Shown piece by piece: positions 52,164 through 64,000 of a stretch of DNA of 64,000 nt. Position 1 is the stretch's first letter, and each line of letters opens with the position of its first letter. The DNA is from Anisakis pegreffii (lineage: Eukaryota; Nematoda; Chromadorea; Rhabditida; Anisakidae). The DNA lies in assembly GCA_035041965.1 (NCBI GenBank), contig JAPYMA010000127.1, positions 124,001 to 188,000 of the forward strand, read 5' to 3'. The position numbers and the translations under genes are program-made. The notes below the pieces were generated by a model that was not told where the DNA came from, made no database searches, and saw only the letters and a program-made list of their open reading frames with translations.

Positions 52164-55100
52164 CTAGGCTGAATTTTGCTCCAATAATTCTTTATGATTA
52201 CTCGATCCCGTTTCGTCAATATTCTTCGAAAGTGCTACTGTTGAAGGCGACGTCGTCAATTCCAGTCTAACATCGCTTGCCCAGTCTTGCACTTTGGCTG
52301 AAAATACTCCAAATTGTATGCTCAGCACAAGACAAATGAGAGTCGATGCATTCACAAGGGAGCATGAAATCATGATAATCCCAGATTCTCTAGAATATCA
52401 GTGAATCAGCGAATCATGAATCGTCACAAAATTTCGTCACCGATATGTCGGTTTTTCAAATTAGTCCACAAAATCTCTAAAAAGTTCATTACCTGAACCA
52501 CAGATTTGGAAAAATATCCCGGTGATGATGAGCACAGACACCATGATACCAAACACAATGCGCCATTCGGAAAGGTCACTCTAAAAGAAAAAAAATATGT
52601 TTCTAATGTGGTCAACGAGCGAGATAAAACTATTAAACAATCATGATTTTGCATTTTATGATCGATGTTCATCTCGTTAGAGCTTTCGAATGAACGATTG
52701 AAGTGTCGCGCAAAAGGCACGGTTTCTAAAAGGACCATTCAATTACTAGTATTTACCTTAAGCAGGTCGATCACTCGAAAAAAATATTCCCCAGATAACC
52801 ATTCGCTCTTCAGTGCTAAGTAACAACAACTAGGTAATTTCTCAACATAATTAAACTAACACATATTCGGAGCTGATCACAGAACAATCTCGGAGTAAGG
52901 ACAGAAAAGTACCTTTTTGGTGATAACTCCTATCAGATAAGGCGATGCCACGGATGCAATTGTCGCCCATAAACGGCAGAACGCAGCCACTGAAGACGTA
53001 TACTTTGGAGCAATGCACACGATACTGAAATTTCTTCTGTGAGCAATCAAATTTCTTAGGTTAGCAAGGAAAATAACGAACAACTGCCTCAAAAACAGTC
53101 TTTTCACCAAGGGTATTCACATCATCAATACGGACGTGCCCCAGTATCCACCGAGGAGCTCACCAACGCGCATACCTCATCAGAACAAAGTTTAAGTTGT
53201 GGGAACTTGCTGAAGGGCTTAAATGCAAAGTAGACGGAAAGCGATACAGTCAAAATACTCTCTGCTAGAATGTACCTCGTATTGTAGCCAGGGATGTAAC
53301 CGGATAAAATAGCCATTGCTAAGCAAACGAACGTTACGGCTAGCCACTGGTGGGCGCAATCGAGAAATATCAGCGCACCGTAGCAGAATGCACCACCGAA
53401 GGAGGCTGCAAATGTTCATTGTGAGCGATTCAATTCAGTCTCGTGATCGAATGAAAATCACAAGCGATTAGTAATCGAGAGCACTCTTCGACTGATGACT
53501 TCAAGAAGAATTAAAAATTAAAAAATCAATGGCTGAAAAGTAAATGAACTCACCAATCAAATTGCATATTTTAGTGACGTAAGTCACGCCACAACCATGA
53601 CGTTTCCCCCGGTCAGCTAGGCTAGCGAATATCACTTTGCTGATAAGTTGACAGATGAACGGCATCGCTGATAACACTCCGTTCTGTGAACACCTTTTCG
53701 TTGTAGTTATTTATTTATTTATTCACTCACAAAGAATTACAACAGGTTAAAGTGAAACACTGCGTACATAACGGTTTGCAGACATTAATTAACTGCATTA
53801 ATTAACCGAAAGTAGTACGTATACTCGTCACAATAATCTATTCAAGCAGAGCGCTAAATAATTTACGACTGAATTCAAGACTGAAACCGAGAAAATTTAA
53901 TGTCCGCACACTTCATTTATCGCTCAGCAATTGAATTCCTACTGAAATTGAACGGAGTAACGAGGAGAGATCGTGTAAAAGAGTGATGCAACTGCGATTA
54001 AAAACAAACCGATGTTAGATCCATATTGAGAACAGTGCGATAATATAACGGCAAATAAGTGACCGTACCAACGATAACGAACGATTGACACATCGAACTC
54101 ATCGCTGTTGACCATACGGTCATCGATGTCAATAACTTCGACCACGGCGTAACCTGGCACATCAATTCGGTGATATGTTACTATTTCCTCTTCCGAACAT
54201 CACTTCAGAATTTGTCCAATTTCTTGAACAGTTCAAGAAATGCTACGGAAAAACAAGCAGCATAAGTCGAACGCTTTATTGGCATGTTTGCATCTTTACC
54301 CTTTTGAAAAAGAAAATTGTGGAATTAGAATAGAAGCACACCGGAGTGATTCGCTTTTGACCACGTCCCTCGACGGTTCCTGTGATATGGGCCAATTCAG
54401 CATCTGTTATCCTTTTGGCTGACGTCGGAACATCTTTCACGAATATCCACCAACCAATACATAAGCCAACACCGAATAAGCCTTAAATTCCGAACTCGAT
54501 TAACGAACAATTTCGTTCAACGGTTGATAGCAGTCTCAGACTATAACCCGCATGATTTTTTGAATTGATCAATATGCAATTATCCATCTAACTACGATCA
54601 TTTTCTCTTCACTTCGAAAAAATTGAATTGATTGTTCTATTATTGATTTTGATCACACATCTCGAATGCTAAACCAAAGAAAACTCTAAAATTGAAGAAC
54701 ATTGAGGTACATCTGATAACGATATGAGCAATTTTCTCGATGAGTTCAATTAGAGCTGAATGAGAATGGCATGTTACCGTGGAGGTAAAATGCGGTAGGC
54801 CAACCGTCCAATATCTGCACTTGACACAGTTCGGCAGTGAAGAACATTGCAAAGATAACTGATAACTGCAAAATGTTGCTTCGTTTTCTATTGAATTTCA
54901 ATAAAATGTCAAATTTAGACTTACACAACGCAACAATAGTTTCAGTTGATGATAATTACTCCCGGAATGGGATGACTAACGAATGTGACAACAATTTGAC
55001 AATTTGTGGGCTTTGCATGTATTCCTAGAGCAAAGTATAACGACGATATAATTTAGTGATTGTGGTCACGAATCAAAGACAACGTTAAAGTGAAGTTACC

Positions 55101-57489
55101 TGATTACCAGTCGTGGCGATCGCCACAGCGGTACTCTTCTCATGAGGTGGGAACCAATGTGCAATAAGAACACTCATACACGGTACCAAAACACCTTGAC
55201 CACAACCCATCATGAAGCGAATAAACATCAGTGCGTATGCACCAAGTGTGTAAGAAATCAATGGTGTCAGTAAAGAACCGACAACGTTAATCACTGCACC
55301 AGCTTGAACCACAGAAGTTGCACCGAATCGATCGCATAAATAGCCTGAAATACCATCACATCACCGTATCGCAACTGGCACGAAGATGCAAATAATCTTC
55401 ATATTATGCAAAATCATTCATTACTGGAGCAATTTCTGCAGTTTATGATTGTAGTATTGTCCCGCAGAATCTTCAATGGTGTTTTTTCTTTATACAGCGA
55501 TTTATTTGAAAATATTCATGGCGATTTTGATGTGCTTTGATAGTTGGGCCAGAGAGGCGTTAACGCTCGCTCAAACGTTTCGGGGATTAATTCAACAGCT
55601 GATCTCATTGTGATGCATTCGATATAATCTACGAACAAAAAACTCTCGCATTCGAACAGCGAATTATTTCTAAGCTCTACCTACGTGCGCAAAAGTGATT
55701 TGCAGAAAAAGAAGTTTCCGGGTTTCTGAGCTTCAAAGAAAAAACACTACTACAATGAATTTGAAGAATGGCGCAGCTATTATAGAAACACTTTACTACT
55801 GCAGTCGTGGCGCAATCTTTCTACTTCAGTAGATTCCGTTTGATAATTTCTATGCTGCGAGTATTTGATGATGAAAACAAATCATCAGGTAATGATGACC
55901 TACTTCCTGGTATGACAACAAATAAGCCACCGGCATAAAATGATGCAAAAATCCACGCTTGCTCTTTTGCGGTCCACACCAATTTCCCATTCTGTAAAAC
56001 AAGAGAAACTTAGAGAAACGTTTTTTCAATGTTTGCCTCTGCCGTACGTTTCGTTTGCGAACGAATGGAACTTAAATGAAACCGACAAAGTGTGATAAAC
56101 GCGCACTTTTTGACATTACATCGCAATAAATCAACTCTAAATGGATGAACTTTTACGTGTTGATTTTTGAGTTATTTTGAAGTTAAGAAGTATTCATAAG
56201 AGCATCAGTAAATGTGACGGGCGATGAGAGACGTGAACCAATTGTTTGGCTGCGAATTTCATTCATCACACGAAATGAATGAAGCACCGTTCTCAAATAA
56301 GTTTTTAAACAACGCCTCGATGCTTTATGATGTGCGATAAAAAGCTCAACTACTCACATAACTCTTCCGACCACGAGATGGTAATTTTTTGCACGTAGGT
56401 GGCAAATTGATCGTTGATTCATTGTTTGTTTCATGTTCGTCAGCACTTGAGTTGGTTGAAATTATAGATGGTCGAATCTGAGAGGTGCCTGTAATGAACA
56501 AATGCTACTACCTGATGCATTCTATGGTAATCAATGAAGAGAATTTCAACACGAAACGATTCCGATAGAAACGATTGCATCTCAATTGATGCGTCTAAGA
56601 TGATTTGTCGTAACAGCAGCGTTATGGCTGTAGTGAGTTAGCCGAAATACTGAAGTGAGTTAGCCGGAAGAATTCAAACTGTCAATGTGATCGATTCCGA
56701 ATTTGAATAAGAATTGCAATGAGCCAGAATGAGAAAGTGTTGATTTTGGGGTATGAACACGTCTAGAGATAATGGAGTATTGAATTCAGTAGTGGTTTGT
56801 GTTGAAAAATTACCCACTGAAACAGCTACGCTTAAAAGTGCTCTCTTAAACTGAGTTCTCAGTTTAACACATTCGCAAAAGAGTAATCTGAAAATACTCG
56901 TGATGTATTGATCTGAATACTGCTCAAGTATCCTATCAATCACTTGAAAATATTTGGTGATTTTGATGTTCGTTTACGATTGGCACTGAAACTTGTCCAA
57001 TTTCAATGATACATTTCTCGAATGATTTGTCATTTCGCATCAGCGTTTCAATCAAAATAAAATGAAAAACACACAGCTACACTGTGAATGAATGCAGTGA
57101 ATTCATCGGTTGTTTTCACATTCCAACGTAAATGCGAATTGTAAACAGTGACAAAGTGCTGATAAAACCTTCCGAACATAACAAATTTGTGTGTTTAGCT
57201 GTATGAACGTATGAAAAATGACATAGATCAACGATTTGAATGAGCAACACTTCACTTTTCTTCTGCCGTTACTTCAAAATAACAAGGATAACAACAACAA
57301 ACTTCCTTTACCAGTTTTTGATTGTAATTCGACGACGGCCGTCCTATTCACCATACATACCATGGCCATATTCAAATTGCTCCTCATTAGACCCTCAATG
57401 CAAAGTGCAGCCGCCAACAGAATGGCAATCCAAATGCGTACGTTATGAAGAGTCCAAAGGTCGGTTGAATGATGGCGTTGTTTCTCCAT
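52164..57489 (-). CDS. SLC17-family major facilitator transporter (13 exons, 538 aa)
   Basis: SLC17 proteins are 12-TM facilitators that move organic anions, phosphate or glutamate. Exons, 5' to 3': 57489-57312, 56488-56358, 55991-55904, 55344-55100, 54865-54778, 54481-54342, 54153-54010, 53683-53554, 53405-53301, 53209-53176, 53024-52913, 52580-52493, 52297-52164; every phase agrees. TM1 is followed by VNRT (an N-glycosylation site) and a long polar loop (residues 60-103) with further NSS and NES sites. MFS motifs include GSYLCDRFGA (132-141) and FIRFMMGCGQG then AHWFPPHEKS near TM4. Other family-type stretches are WSKLLTSMTVW (about 294), TYLPLYYRTVLNMDL (about 322), LADRGKRHG (about 360) and IAPKYTSSVA (432-441). 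The GxxQG motif resembles NPT1-like SLC17A1-4 members more than VGLUT or sialin, which have Glu there; the substrate is not settled. The size fits the family. Introns up to 823 bases show nothing else. The start is the first ATG, 23 codons before TM1. Confidence 0.92.
53176..53209 (-). other. 34-nt micro-exon of the SLC17-type gene
   Basis: The exons either side (53405-53301 and 53024-52913) end and begin in phases that do not join directly. A CCTTCAG acceptor and an AG/GTATGC donor frame a 34-base segment coding for SSHNLNFVLM plus split codons. This restores the phase and supplies the residues expected where SLC17 relatives have the GFNVNHLDIAP stretch. It is too short for ordinary ORF calling. 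Confidence 0.75.
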
Positions 57490-57650
57490 TATTCAATGTA
57501 TTTTCTGTTTGTGCTCTCCAGCGAAACTTACTGCAAGAGTCTCACATAAATATGTGAGCCATAGATATTGTGCTGATTGCTCATAATCGTTATATGACAA
57601 ATTGACAATTGAGAGCATCAACCAACATCGAATACTTCACGACGATATAG

Positions 57651-57724
57651 AACTATATTAGGAAATTGATATATGCAGAACGGCAGCGATGTGCCGTTCT
57701 GCATATCAAATTCTTAATATAGTT
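57651..57724. repeat. Pre-miRNA-sized imperfect hairpin upstream of the SLC17-type gene
   Basis: Arms 57651-57685 and 57692-57724 pair over about 33 bases: a perfect ATGCAGAACGGCA core at the loop end, a 2-base bulge and one or two mismatches further down, and a perfect AACTATATTA base. The loop is 6 bases. This 74-base shape is that of an animal miRNA precursor, but an inverted-repeat remnant of a MITE would look the same. It lies about 160 bases upstream of the transporter ATG (minus strand). Confidence 0.7.
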
Positions 57725-57755
57725 TTAAGGCTATAATTAGGATTTACAATTACTT

Positions 57756-57803
57756 ATTCGATTTCCCGTTACGCAGAATTTGAGGCATAACGGGAAATCG
57801 AAT
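57756..57803. repeat. Second hairpin, 16-bp perfect stem
   Basis: ATTCGATTTCCCGTTA (57756-57771) is exactly inverted at 57788-57803, with a 16-base loop. It sits 31 bases beyond the first hairpin. The pair is flanked by two diverged copies of a GGCTATAAT...GATT...TACA segment (about 57729 and 57859), which hints at a small repeated element. Confidence 0.7.
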
Positions 57804-58066
57804 CAGTTCGGAATTATAATTATTCATTATCAACACGAAGGCATTTTTACGGCTATAATCGTGATTAGATGTACAGTCACGTTTCACGGATTCTCTGGAT
57901 GACGGCATGCCTCTGCAACCTTCACTGTGACTTTTCGAACGAACATGCTCAACCCTTGGAACTTCTCTCAAAATCATGTTTGAATCAGTGTGCGAGACAT
58001 TTATTGCGCTAGTTGGATGATGTTTCTCTTCAGGAAGTATTTCATCGAAATTCTGAATGAATTAGG

Positions 58067-58090
58067 CATGATCAAGGAGTCTTGATCATG
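58067..58090. repeat. Short hairpin CATGATCAAG / CTTGATCATG flanked by GAATTAGGC repeats
   Basis: A 10-bp perfect stem with a 4-base loop (58077-58080). A GAATTAGGC direct repeat lies on both sides, so the whole is a small duplicated palindrome. Confidence 0.6.
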
Positions 58091-58320
58091 AATTAGGCGT
58101 TCTGTATACAAAAGATTTGGAATGAATTAAGGCGACTGTTGGTTTCACTCAACGGTTATTTAGTGCCTCCGAAACGCTATTCCTCTTATTTTTGTCATCG
58201 ATTACGATTGAGAAAGCCTTACTCGCCGCTCGAAAAAATTTCTTACACACTGATGGTGAAGGCGTTGATCGATGTCCTTATTAATTATTTCCTTATATAT
58301 TTTTTCCTATATTTCCTTCT

Positions 58321-58420
58321 ATTTCCTTATTAATTAATTAACAGTCGAATTCCTTATTATTTATTTCCTTTTTTTCTTACATTTCCTTATCAATTAATTA
58401 ATAGTCGGATTCCTTATTAA
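58321..58420. repeat. 60-bp tandem repeat, about 1.7 copies
   Basis: The unit ATTTCCTTATTAATTAATTA, followed by (A/T)ACAGTCGAATTCCTTATTA-like sequence, starts at 58321 and again at 58381. The second copy is partial, with about three mismatches over 40 bases. A more decayed TTCCTTAT-rich stretch precedes it from about 58276. It is a minisatellite-like pyrimidine-rich tract. Confidence 0.75.
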
Positions 58421-58686
58421 ATGGCAGCTTATAAATTATTTCAATTGGCTGATTGTAAATTATTAAACGAACGATTATTTAGAATGATAATTTTTTCAAA
58501 GCCAAATGCCACGAACAATCGTTTAAAACGATATTTGTTAAGTGGGGAGTTTGAATTTATCGACATACGATTAGAGGAGTGCCCAGAGCGATGTTGGAGT
58601 GCAAACGGTTGCCAGGGAGAGAATGAAGAGGAATGGTGCGAAACAATTTGTAACCGCTGAATTTATTGATGAATATCGCATCCGCT

Positions 58687-58983
58687 CTAATTGTTAGTGT
58701 AGCAAATAGGCGGCTGCCGACAACCGAATAACAGTGTTGATTGTGCAAAAACCACGGATAACCTTTCAGTGGACTTAAATGCATCAATTTTGTTGCAGTG
58801 GATGTGCTGTGATGAGGCATCAGCAACATCCCAAAGGTCAAACTGAGCACTCATAGTTCCAACTTTTTTCGGCAAAAAAGCAACGAAATCAAAATGAGAG
58901 CTGAAAGGTGAACGATCTCCGTGGAACCTTTCAAATAATCTCATGCCGTCTATTCGCTTTGCAACCACTTGGCTTGCTTGCAT
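58687..58983 (-). CDS. Hypothetical 98-codon ORF
   Basis: An uninterrupted frame runs from ATG at 58983 (MQASQVVAKRIDGMRLFERF...) to a TAG at 58687, with mixed, high-complexity codon use and no low-complexity bias. No splice evidence, domain or family was recognised. The other two frames of this segment are also partly open, which weakens the case. It could be a small gene, an exon or a relic. Confidence 0.22.
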   Translation of the reverse strand: MQASQVVAKRIDGMRLFERFHGDRSPFSSHFDFVAFLPKKVGTMSAQFDLWDVADASSQHIHCNKIDAFKSTERLSVVFAQSTLLFGCRQPPICYTNN

Positions 58984-61016
58984 GTATTACGAATACCGAA
59001 GCAAGCAAATAAAAACACTACTTTTGTGGGTGTTTCACGTTTGTGTGAGCTCAGATATGGATTTTAAAAACTGAACTGAAAGATAATGGTGCGCATATAG
59101 TGAAACGTGAACGTACATTTCAAGAACATAACTATTGAGGACATCGAGGATGAAAATGCTCGAGTAATTGCTTGACGATAAAATTTTCGAACGAACGTAA
59201 TATTAGAGGTAATTAACTTAAGTGAGTGCTTCAAAGCAGCGCTGGTTCAAATACGAACAGTAGTAGCAATCGTATCAAGCAATAAATATCTCACGATCAG
59301 TGATGTGACGGCATATATACGACGGAAGAAGAAGGAAACTGAATGTTTCGAAATGAACGATTCGAAAAACAAACAACCAATGAAAACGTACCATTATAAA
59401 GGCTTTCGATTCATCAAATAATTGTCCACTCGAAAAAATTCTCTCCAACGATAAAATCACGTTGAAATGAAACTGCAAACAATGATATCATTCTTTTCGC
59501 ATAATTAATATGTTCAACATTCAAACGTGACGCAATTCGAACTGATAAGAGTTTCATTCGAAGAGTGAGCAAAACGCAAAACAAATCGAAGTTCCTTCTC
59601 GTCTCCACTCAGCAAAAATAAAAATAAAACAACAGCGCACAAATCTCTAGTGATTCAATTAACAAACGTACGACAGTCACATGCTTCAAAAAGTCTTTTG
59701 GTATGATGAAGAAACAGTGGAAGAAAAAAGATGGAATGTTGCGTTTTGAGTGATTGTTTTCATCGACTTTTCATCAATCAACGAAAATGTGCAACATAAT
59801 TCATCATTATACGATTAGAAAACATTCTTCTGAGACGATTCGTGCGTAATACGTTCAAGCACCAACGAGCGTAAGTCATAGAGCACAAAGATACCGTTCA
59901 GACTTCGGTTCTCAGTCACCAACAAGAATGTTATCACATTTTGCGATGATGACTGAATGGACAAGTTTTCATTCCAATTTACAATTCACATTTATGTGGC
60001 ATGACGGGAACGCAAATCACGTGAAACAACAGGCTGGTTGGTATGCAGCATAAATGGAACAAGTTTAGGATTTAATGTGAAGGTTCTTTGAGCACAACGT
60101 ATGGATACTTCAAATTAGTGACAACGTTCTCGTCAACGAAATGACAAGTAAAATGACAAGTTATTTCGACATGAGCACAAGAATCGCATTAAGGAATTGG
60201 CTGTTATTCCATTGCAGTTGTTTCATCGACCCCTTTTCGAGTGTTTGCACGGGCAATAAATGTTGATTTTTCAGTGCTCTCGGAACCAGAAAGGTCTCAA
60301 GTGATTATGAAATTCGTTTCATTTGGGATGATGTATTTTGACGCGGTTGCCGCTTTTATTTTGACGATGAACGTTAAACGGCGATAATGGAATTTCGAAA
60401 GCAAGAGAAAGCTGCATACAACAATTTGGAAGCATTTGTCATGAGCAACAAGCATGACTGATATGCATTCAAAAACGTGCTGTAAGTCAGAGGTTATGAA
60501 TTACACAAGACAAGAATGGTCCGTCATTGAAAGTCTACGGAAATAGTTCTGTATTTGGGGGAGTCGAGAATCGATGATTTTATCGACGTGCTGGCGCCTC
60601 GATTTAAGCACACACAATGTGGCGTCACAGCCACATTTGGAACACATGATGTCAACATGAAAACTTTTGTGTACGTGTCTGTAGAAGTGAAAAAGTGAGC
60701 ATGTTGAGCTATTGATCAATTACGACAAATTATAAATCATCCTTCACGTTAAACAGATGCGCCGCCAGGCAGGACGAATGGCTGACTGTAAAGAGCAGTA
60801 CTATGAACTTCGAACAATGATTCCATATTATTTTACATTGGCAATGAAATATTTGACGATTGTAAATCAAACTCGCTTAGTTGAACACACGAATCAATTA
60901 CTGATAAAATCATTATAGAAGAAGTTGTGATGTATTTCAACGTAATTGCCGCTTTCATCTTAAAAAAGTTAGTTAAGAAATTGCCTTGAGAACGCATGCT
61001 TAAATAAGATTTATTG

Positions 61017-61038
61017 ACACACACACATACACACGCAC
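61017..61038. repeat. Imperfect (CA)n tract
   Basis: CA repeats with interruptions (CATA, CGCA). Confidence 0.8.
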
Positions 61039-62553
61039 ATAACATTCATTGAATGTATCTCTCAAATGATCTCATTCAATTGTCTAAATTACTTTCGGAT
61101 AATTAATGATTACTGACTGCAAAGTGGGCGTTGGCCGGAAAAACGTTTAAGTGAAATGTCTGAAGAACTAAACAGAGAATTCAGTCAATAATGATGAACA
61201 CATGGTTGATTAAGTCATCAGAAAGAGCGACGATCACCTGACAGGCATTCATCTAGAGAAGGACGCCTACTGATTATGAGCAGTTTGGTCTTGAAGGAGA
61301 AGGAAAAGCAGCATAGCGATGATGAAAGCGTGGGGTGAGAAAACACATATAAAAATATTACACACAATTACACCTGTGACCACATGAGAAGAAATTTTTC
61401 GAACCAACAAAGTGCAACTCCTTCATTCGAATTAATCATCATCTGTGTTGACGCTCACCAATGGTGACATGATCAGATTCTCGAGGAGGTTTTTGCGAAA
61501 GAATTTTCGCCAAAAAAACCGATGTAAGTTGTACACGAATATGCATTAATCTTCGATCGTTAAGAATAAAAAAGAAACCGTTCTGAAGAGAGAAATTTTG
61601 TTTGATAATCATCGGCTAACTTTAACATGGCATGCAATTTTTGATTCCATATTCACAATACTCATCATATTCGTTCTTCGCTCGCTGCTGTCAACTAATC
61701 ATCGAGTGGCGTGTTCAGATGAAGACGACGAAAAACACACACGCATGTTCGGTGCGCTACGAAAGAGATTGATATACGAAATGTTCGTTGAATAATGACA
61801 GATAATGCATTGGAGAATGATTTATGCAATGGATCACGGCAAGTGAAATGATCTTGGGTGAGTATGGTAATTGTAAGCGACTTTTGCGCAGTTTGTGTGT
61901 ACTTCAATATGGTGGCAGCAGATGAAAGTGTTCGTTATCGATGATAATGATATCAAATGCGATTATGACGACAGCATTGAGGATTATGCGTATTATGATA
62001 AATAGTTGCGCTTTACGATAAAGACAATAACTGTGAAACGGAATTGTAGCACATACTATCAACAGTGGATGTAAGAACACGATCGTTGACGAACCCTGTT
62101 AATAGGAGTGATGAAGATAACATGAATGAAGGTACATCGAGGAAAATGGCAATCACGGTTTGTGCTGAATGAGCATATACAACCAGTTCTTTGGAATTGT
62201 ACATATGGGAGGATCTGTTGCTTAAAAAAAAGTGAAACAATCTCGTCGACGTTATGAACGGTCATTCAAGTGAAAACCCACAAACCCAAAAAAGTATGCG
62301 AAACATCCATGAAGCAGACCAATTTCTCCTACAACTCAGCGATTCATTCAAGACATACATACATCCCGATAACCTATAATATGAAACCGGAATCACCACT
62401 TTCTGACTGCCATAAATGGGTCTAGTAACCGTTGTCTAGAGTACCACAAATACGAGTATTCCATCGTGAAATATCCATCAGTACAGTAAGATGCATTACG
62501 AATGCAGTCCCTACCATTATGGTTGCCTGAATAAACGATATCGAAATGAACAA

Positions 62554-62594
62554 GAATCTCAAGCAACCATTTGCGATACAATCTCAAGCAACCA
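62554..62594. repeat. AATCTCAAGCAACCA direct repeat
   Basis: Two exact 15-base copies, 25 bases apart, with a diverged third (AATTTCAAGCAA) near 62613. Confidence 0.6.
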
Positions 62595-63667
62595 CAAAAG
62601 TTATCGAAACTCAATTTCAAGCAATACATCAACTGCATAACATCATACTAATCCTAAGATGCGTACTGTTCAAAAAAAGCAATTACAAATAATAAGATCA
62701 TAGCGAGTTATCCATTCGAGAATGATCGTTATAAGACAAAAATTTATCGGAGCATGGGAAATCGCGTAAAAGCACTGTGAACCTTTGCAATTCTCACTGT
62801 GAAATATTCATCAGCGACAGGATGAAATACGAATAGGAAGGTATAGCAACACAATGCGAACTTATCGTTATTTGCGGGTTTTGCTCAAATTTTCGGTTTA
62901 CTGCCCTCATGAAGAGAGTACTGGATTATTCACAATATCGAACAACAACGATTGAAAAGCAATTTAGAGATGATGTCTAAAAAACAACATATTTGAAATG
63001 CACACAAACAAGAAAAAAGAACTACGATCAGAATGTAAGTGAACTACCACCTTCTTTCGCTATCATACGATCAGAATTGCGTTGAAATTGATTTTTAATT
63101 GCCGATGCCGTCTTTGTATGGGGTCGATAACCTACCTTTGAATGGCAGTTGAATTTTTTGAATGGAATTATTTGAATGCTTTCAAATTTATGCAAATAAA
63201 TTTTCGAGAATGGTTATTGAGTCGATTGCATGTGATAGTCGACGAATTCCATTTCCATATAGTCAAATTCCATATAAATTTCCCATACAATATGATACGA
63301 TGTGAACTCAATTTCAAGCAATTTCTTTCTTTATGTGTCATGTACTGCTAACTTGATGAGTTTATGGAAAACTTTATCGTTGCTGTCACATCAACTTCAT
63401 TCGTTTAACTATTAACTATTTGGTTAACAAATCGTTAAATGGAAAAGAAGAATCACTGAAAAATGCAATTCTTGACTCAGAAAAATATGCGCTATGTTCA
63501 ACGTTCTAAAAACAACCTGTGTGAAATATCATCCCAAAAATATTGCTTTGAAAAGGCGTCCGTTCGAGGGGTCATAAGTCCTTGAAAGTCGAAAATCCAC
63601 TTTTATGCCGCGAAAAAAACAACTTGATTGAGTCACCTTTCGATCTGACTCATTTGAATAAAGTCTT

Positions 63668-63970
63668 TTAAGATGAATTTTGCACAGGTGACTTTTTCAA
63701 CCAGATGGCATATTTTTCTTGGTTCGGACCCTCAAAACTACGAAATTCGAGAACACTGCTCACCCTACTATGCGCACACTGTATTGATGATGATTTCAAT
63801 GTTCGAGCGCAAAGTTTGGATTTTGCACGTTTACTCATGCGACCAACGTTAGTATCAATGAGATAAACAAGGAAGTTGATCTTATTCGGGGGCATACTCA
63901 CTCGGGCATTGCGTAGGCCAACGCTGTTCCATGTAATAGCAAATAAAACATTTAAAATGAAATGACTCAT
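63668..63970 (-). CDS. Hypothetical 100-codon ORF near the window edge
   Basis: This frame starts MSHFILNVLFAITWNSVGL, a hydrophobic N-terminus that could be a short signal segment. A strong GTGAGT donor lies within it just after LRNAR (about 63901), so the first 23 codons might instead be a short first exon. The downstream part is basic (MSKRAKSKLCARTLK). No family was recognised, and chance cannot be excluded. Confidence 0.2.
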   Translation of the reverse strand: MSHFILNVLFAITWNSVGLRNARVSMPPNKINFLVYLIDTNVGRMSKRAKSKLCARTLKSSSIQCAHSRVSSVLEFRSFEGPNQEKYAIWLKKSPVQNSS

Positions 63971-64000
63971 AATTAGTGTTCGTCAGGGAGCAGTTTTTCG

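Larger units (their letters stand above)
57490..64000. other. Upstream flank of the SLC17-type gene and beyond
   Basis: The first 600 bases are rich in inverted repeats (57651-58090). The promoter of the transporter must lie in or near this area, but no TATA-like or initiator element stands out from the AT background. From 59000 to 63600 nothing beyond weak repeats was seen. A diverged direct repeat (GTGAAATAT(C/T)CATCAG) lies at about 62466 and 62799. Confidence 0.45.

Noticed and set aside
58421..58660. 79-codon plus-strand ORF with a Cys-rich end
   Set aside because: It overlaps open frames on the other strand, has no signal peptide, and its cysteine spacing matches no family I know.

Overview
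The window looks like a piece of a metazoan, most likely nematode, nuclear genome. It is AT-rich (roughly 36% GC by eye), its genes are split into many short exons, and most 3' splice sites end in a short T run plus CAG, the typical nematode form. No bacterial operons, phage modules, CRISPR arrays or rRNA genes were seen. The organism call is an inference; no species is claimed.

Three protein-coding loci can be rebuilt exon by exon with splice phases that agree throughout. (1) A Bicaudal-D homologue (dynein/dynactin cargo adaptor) on the minus strand, 31969 down to 22592, in 14 exons and 742 residues. (2) A plus-strand gene, 23762-26388, in 7 exons and 389 residues. It lies entirely inside the 3.5 kb intron 11 of the Bicaudal-D gene on the opposite strand, and encodes a beta-rich, propeller-like protein that ends in a SOCS-box-like motif. 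(3) An SLC17-type major facilitator anion/phosphate transporter on the minus strand, 57489 down to 52164, in 13 exons (one of only 34 nt) and 538 residues.

Between and around them are long non-coding stretches: 1-22591, 32011-49613 and 57490-64000. These hold a probable non-autonomous hAT element (36821-37169), a decayed LINE-type reverse-transcriptase fragment (43631-44050), a possible spectrin-repeat relic (45508-45669), several long perfect or near-perfect hairpins (46019-46070 and 57651-57724 are the best), a 60-bp tandem repeat (58321-58420) and microsatellites. A weak two-exon gene candidate starts at 49614.

No pathway links the three main genes. The Bicaudal-D gene and its nested guest share a locus, and an inverted-repeat cluster lies just upstream of the transporter start codon. 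Most open frames of 60-130 codons elsewhere are about as frequent as chance predicts in DNA this AT-rich, so they were not annotated unless something else supported them.
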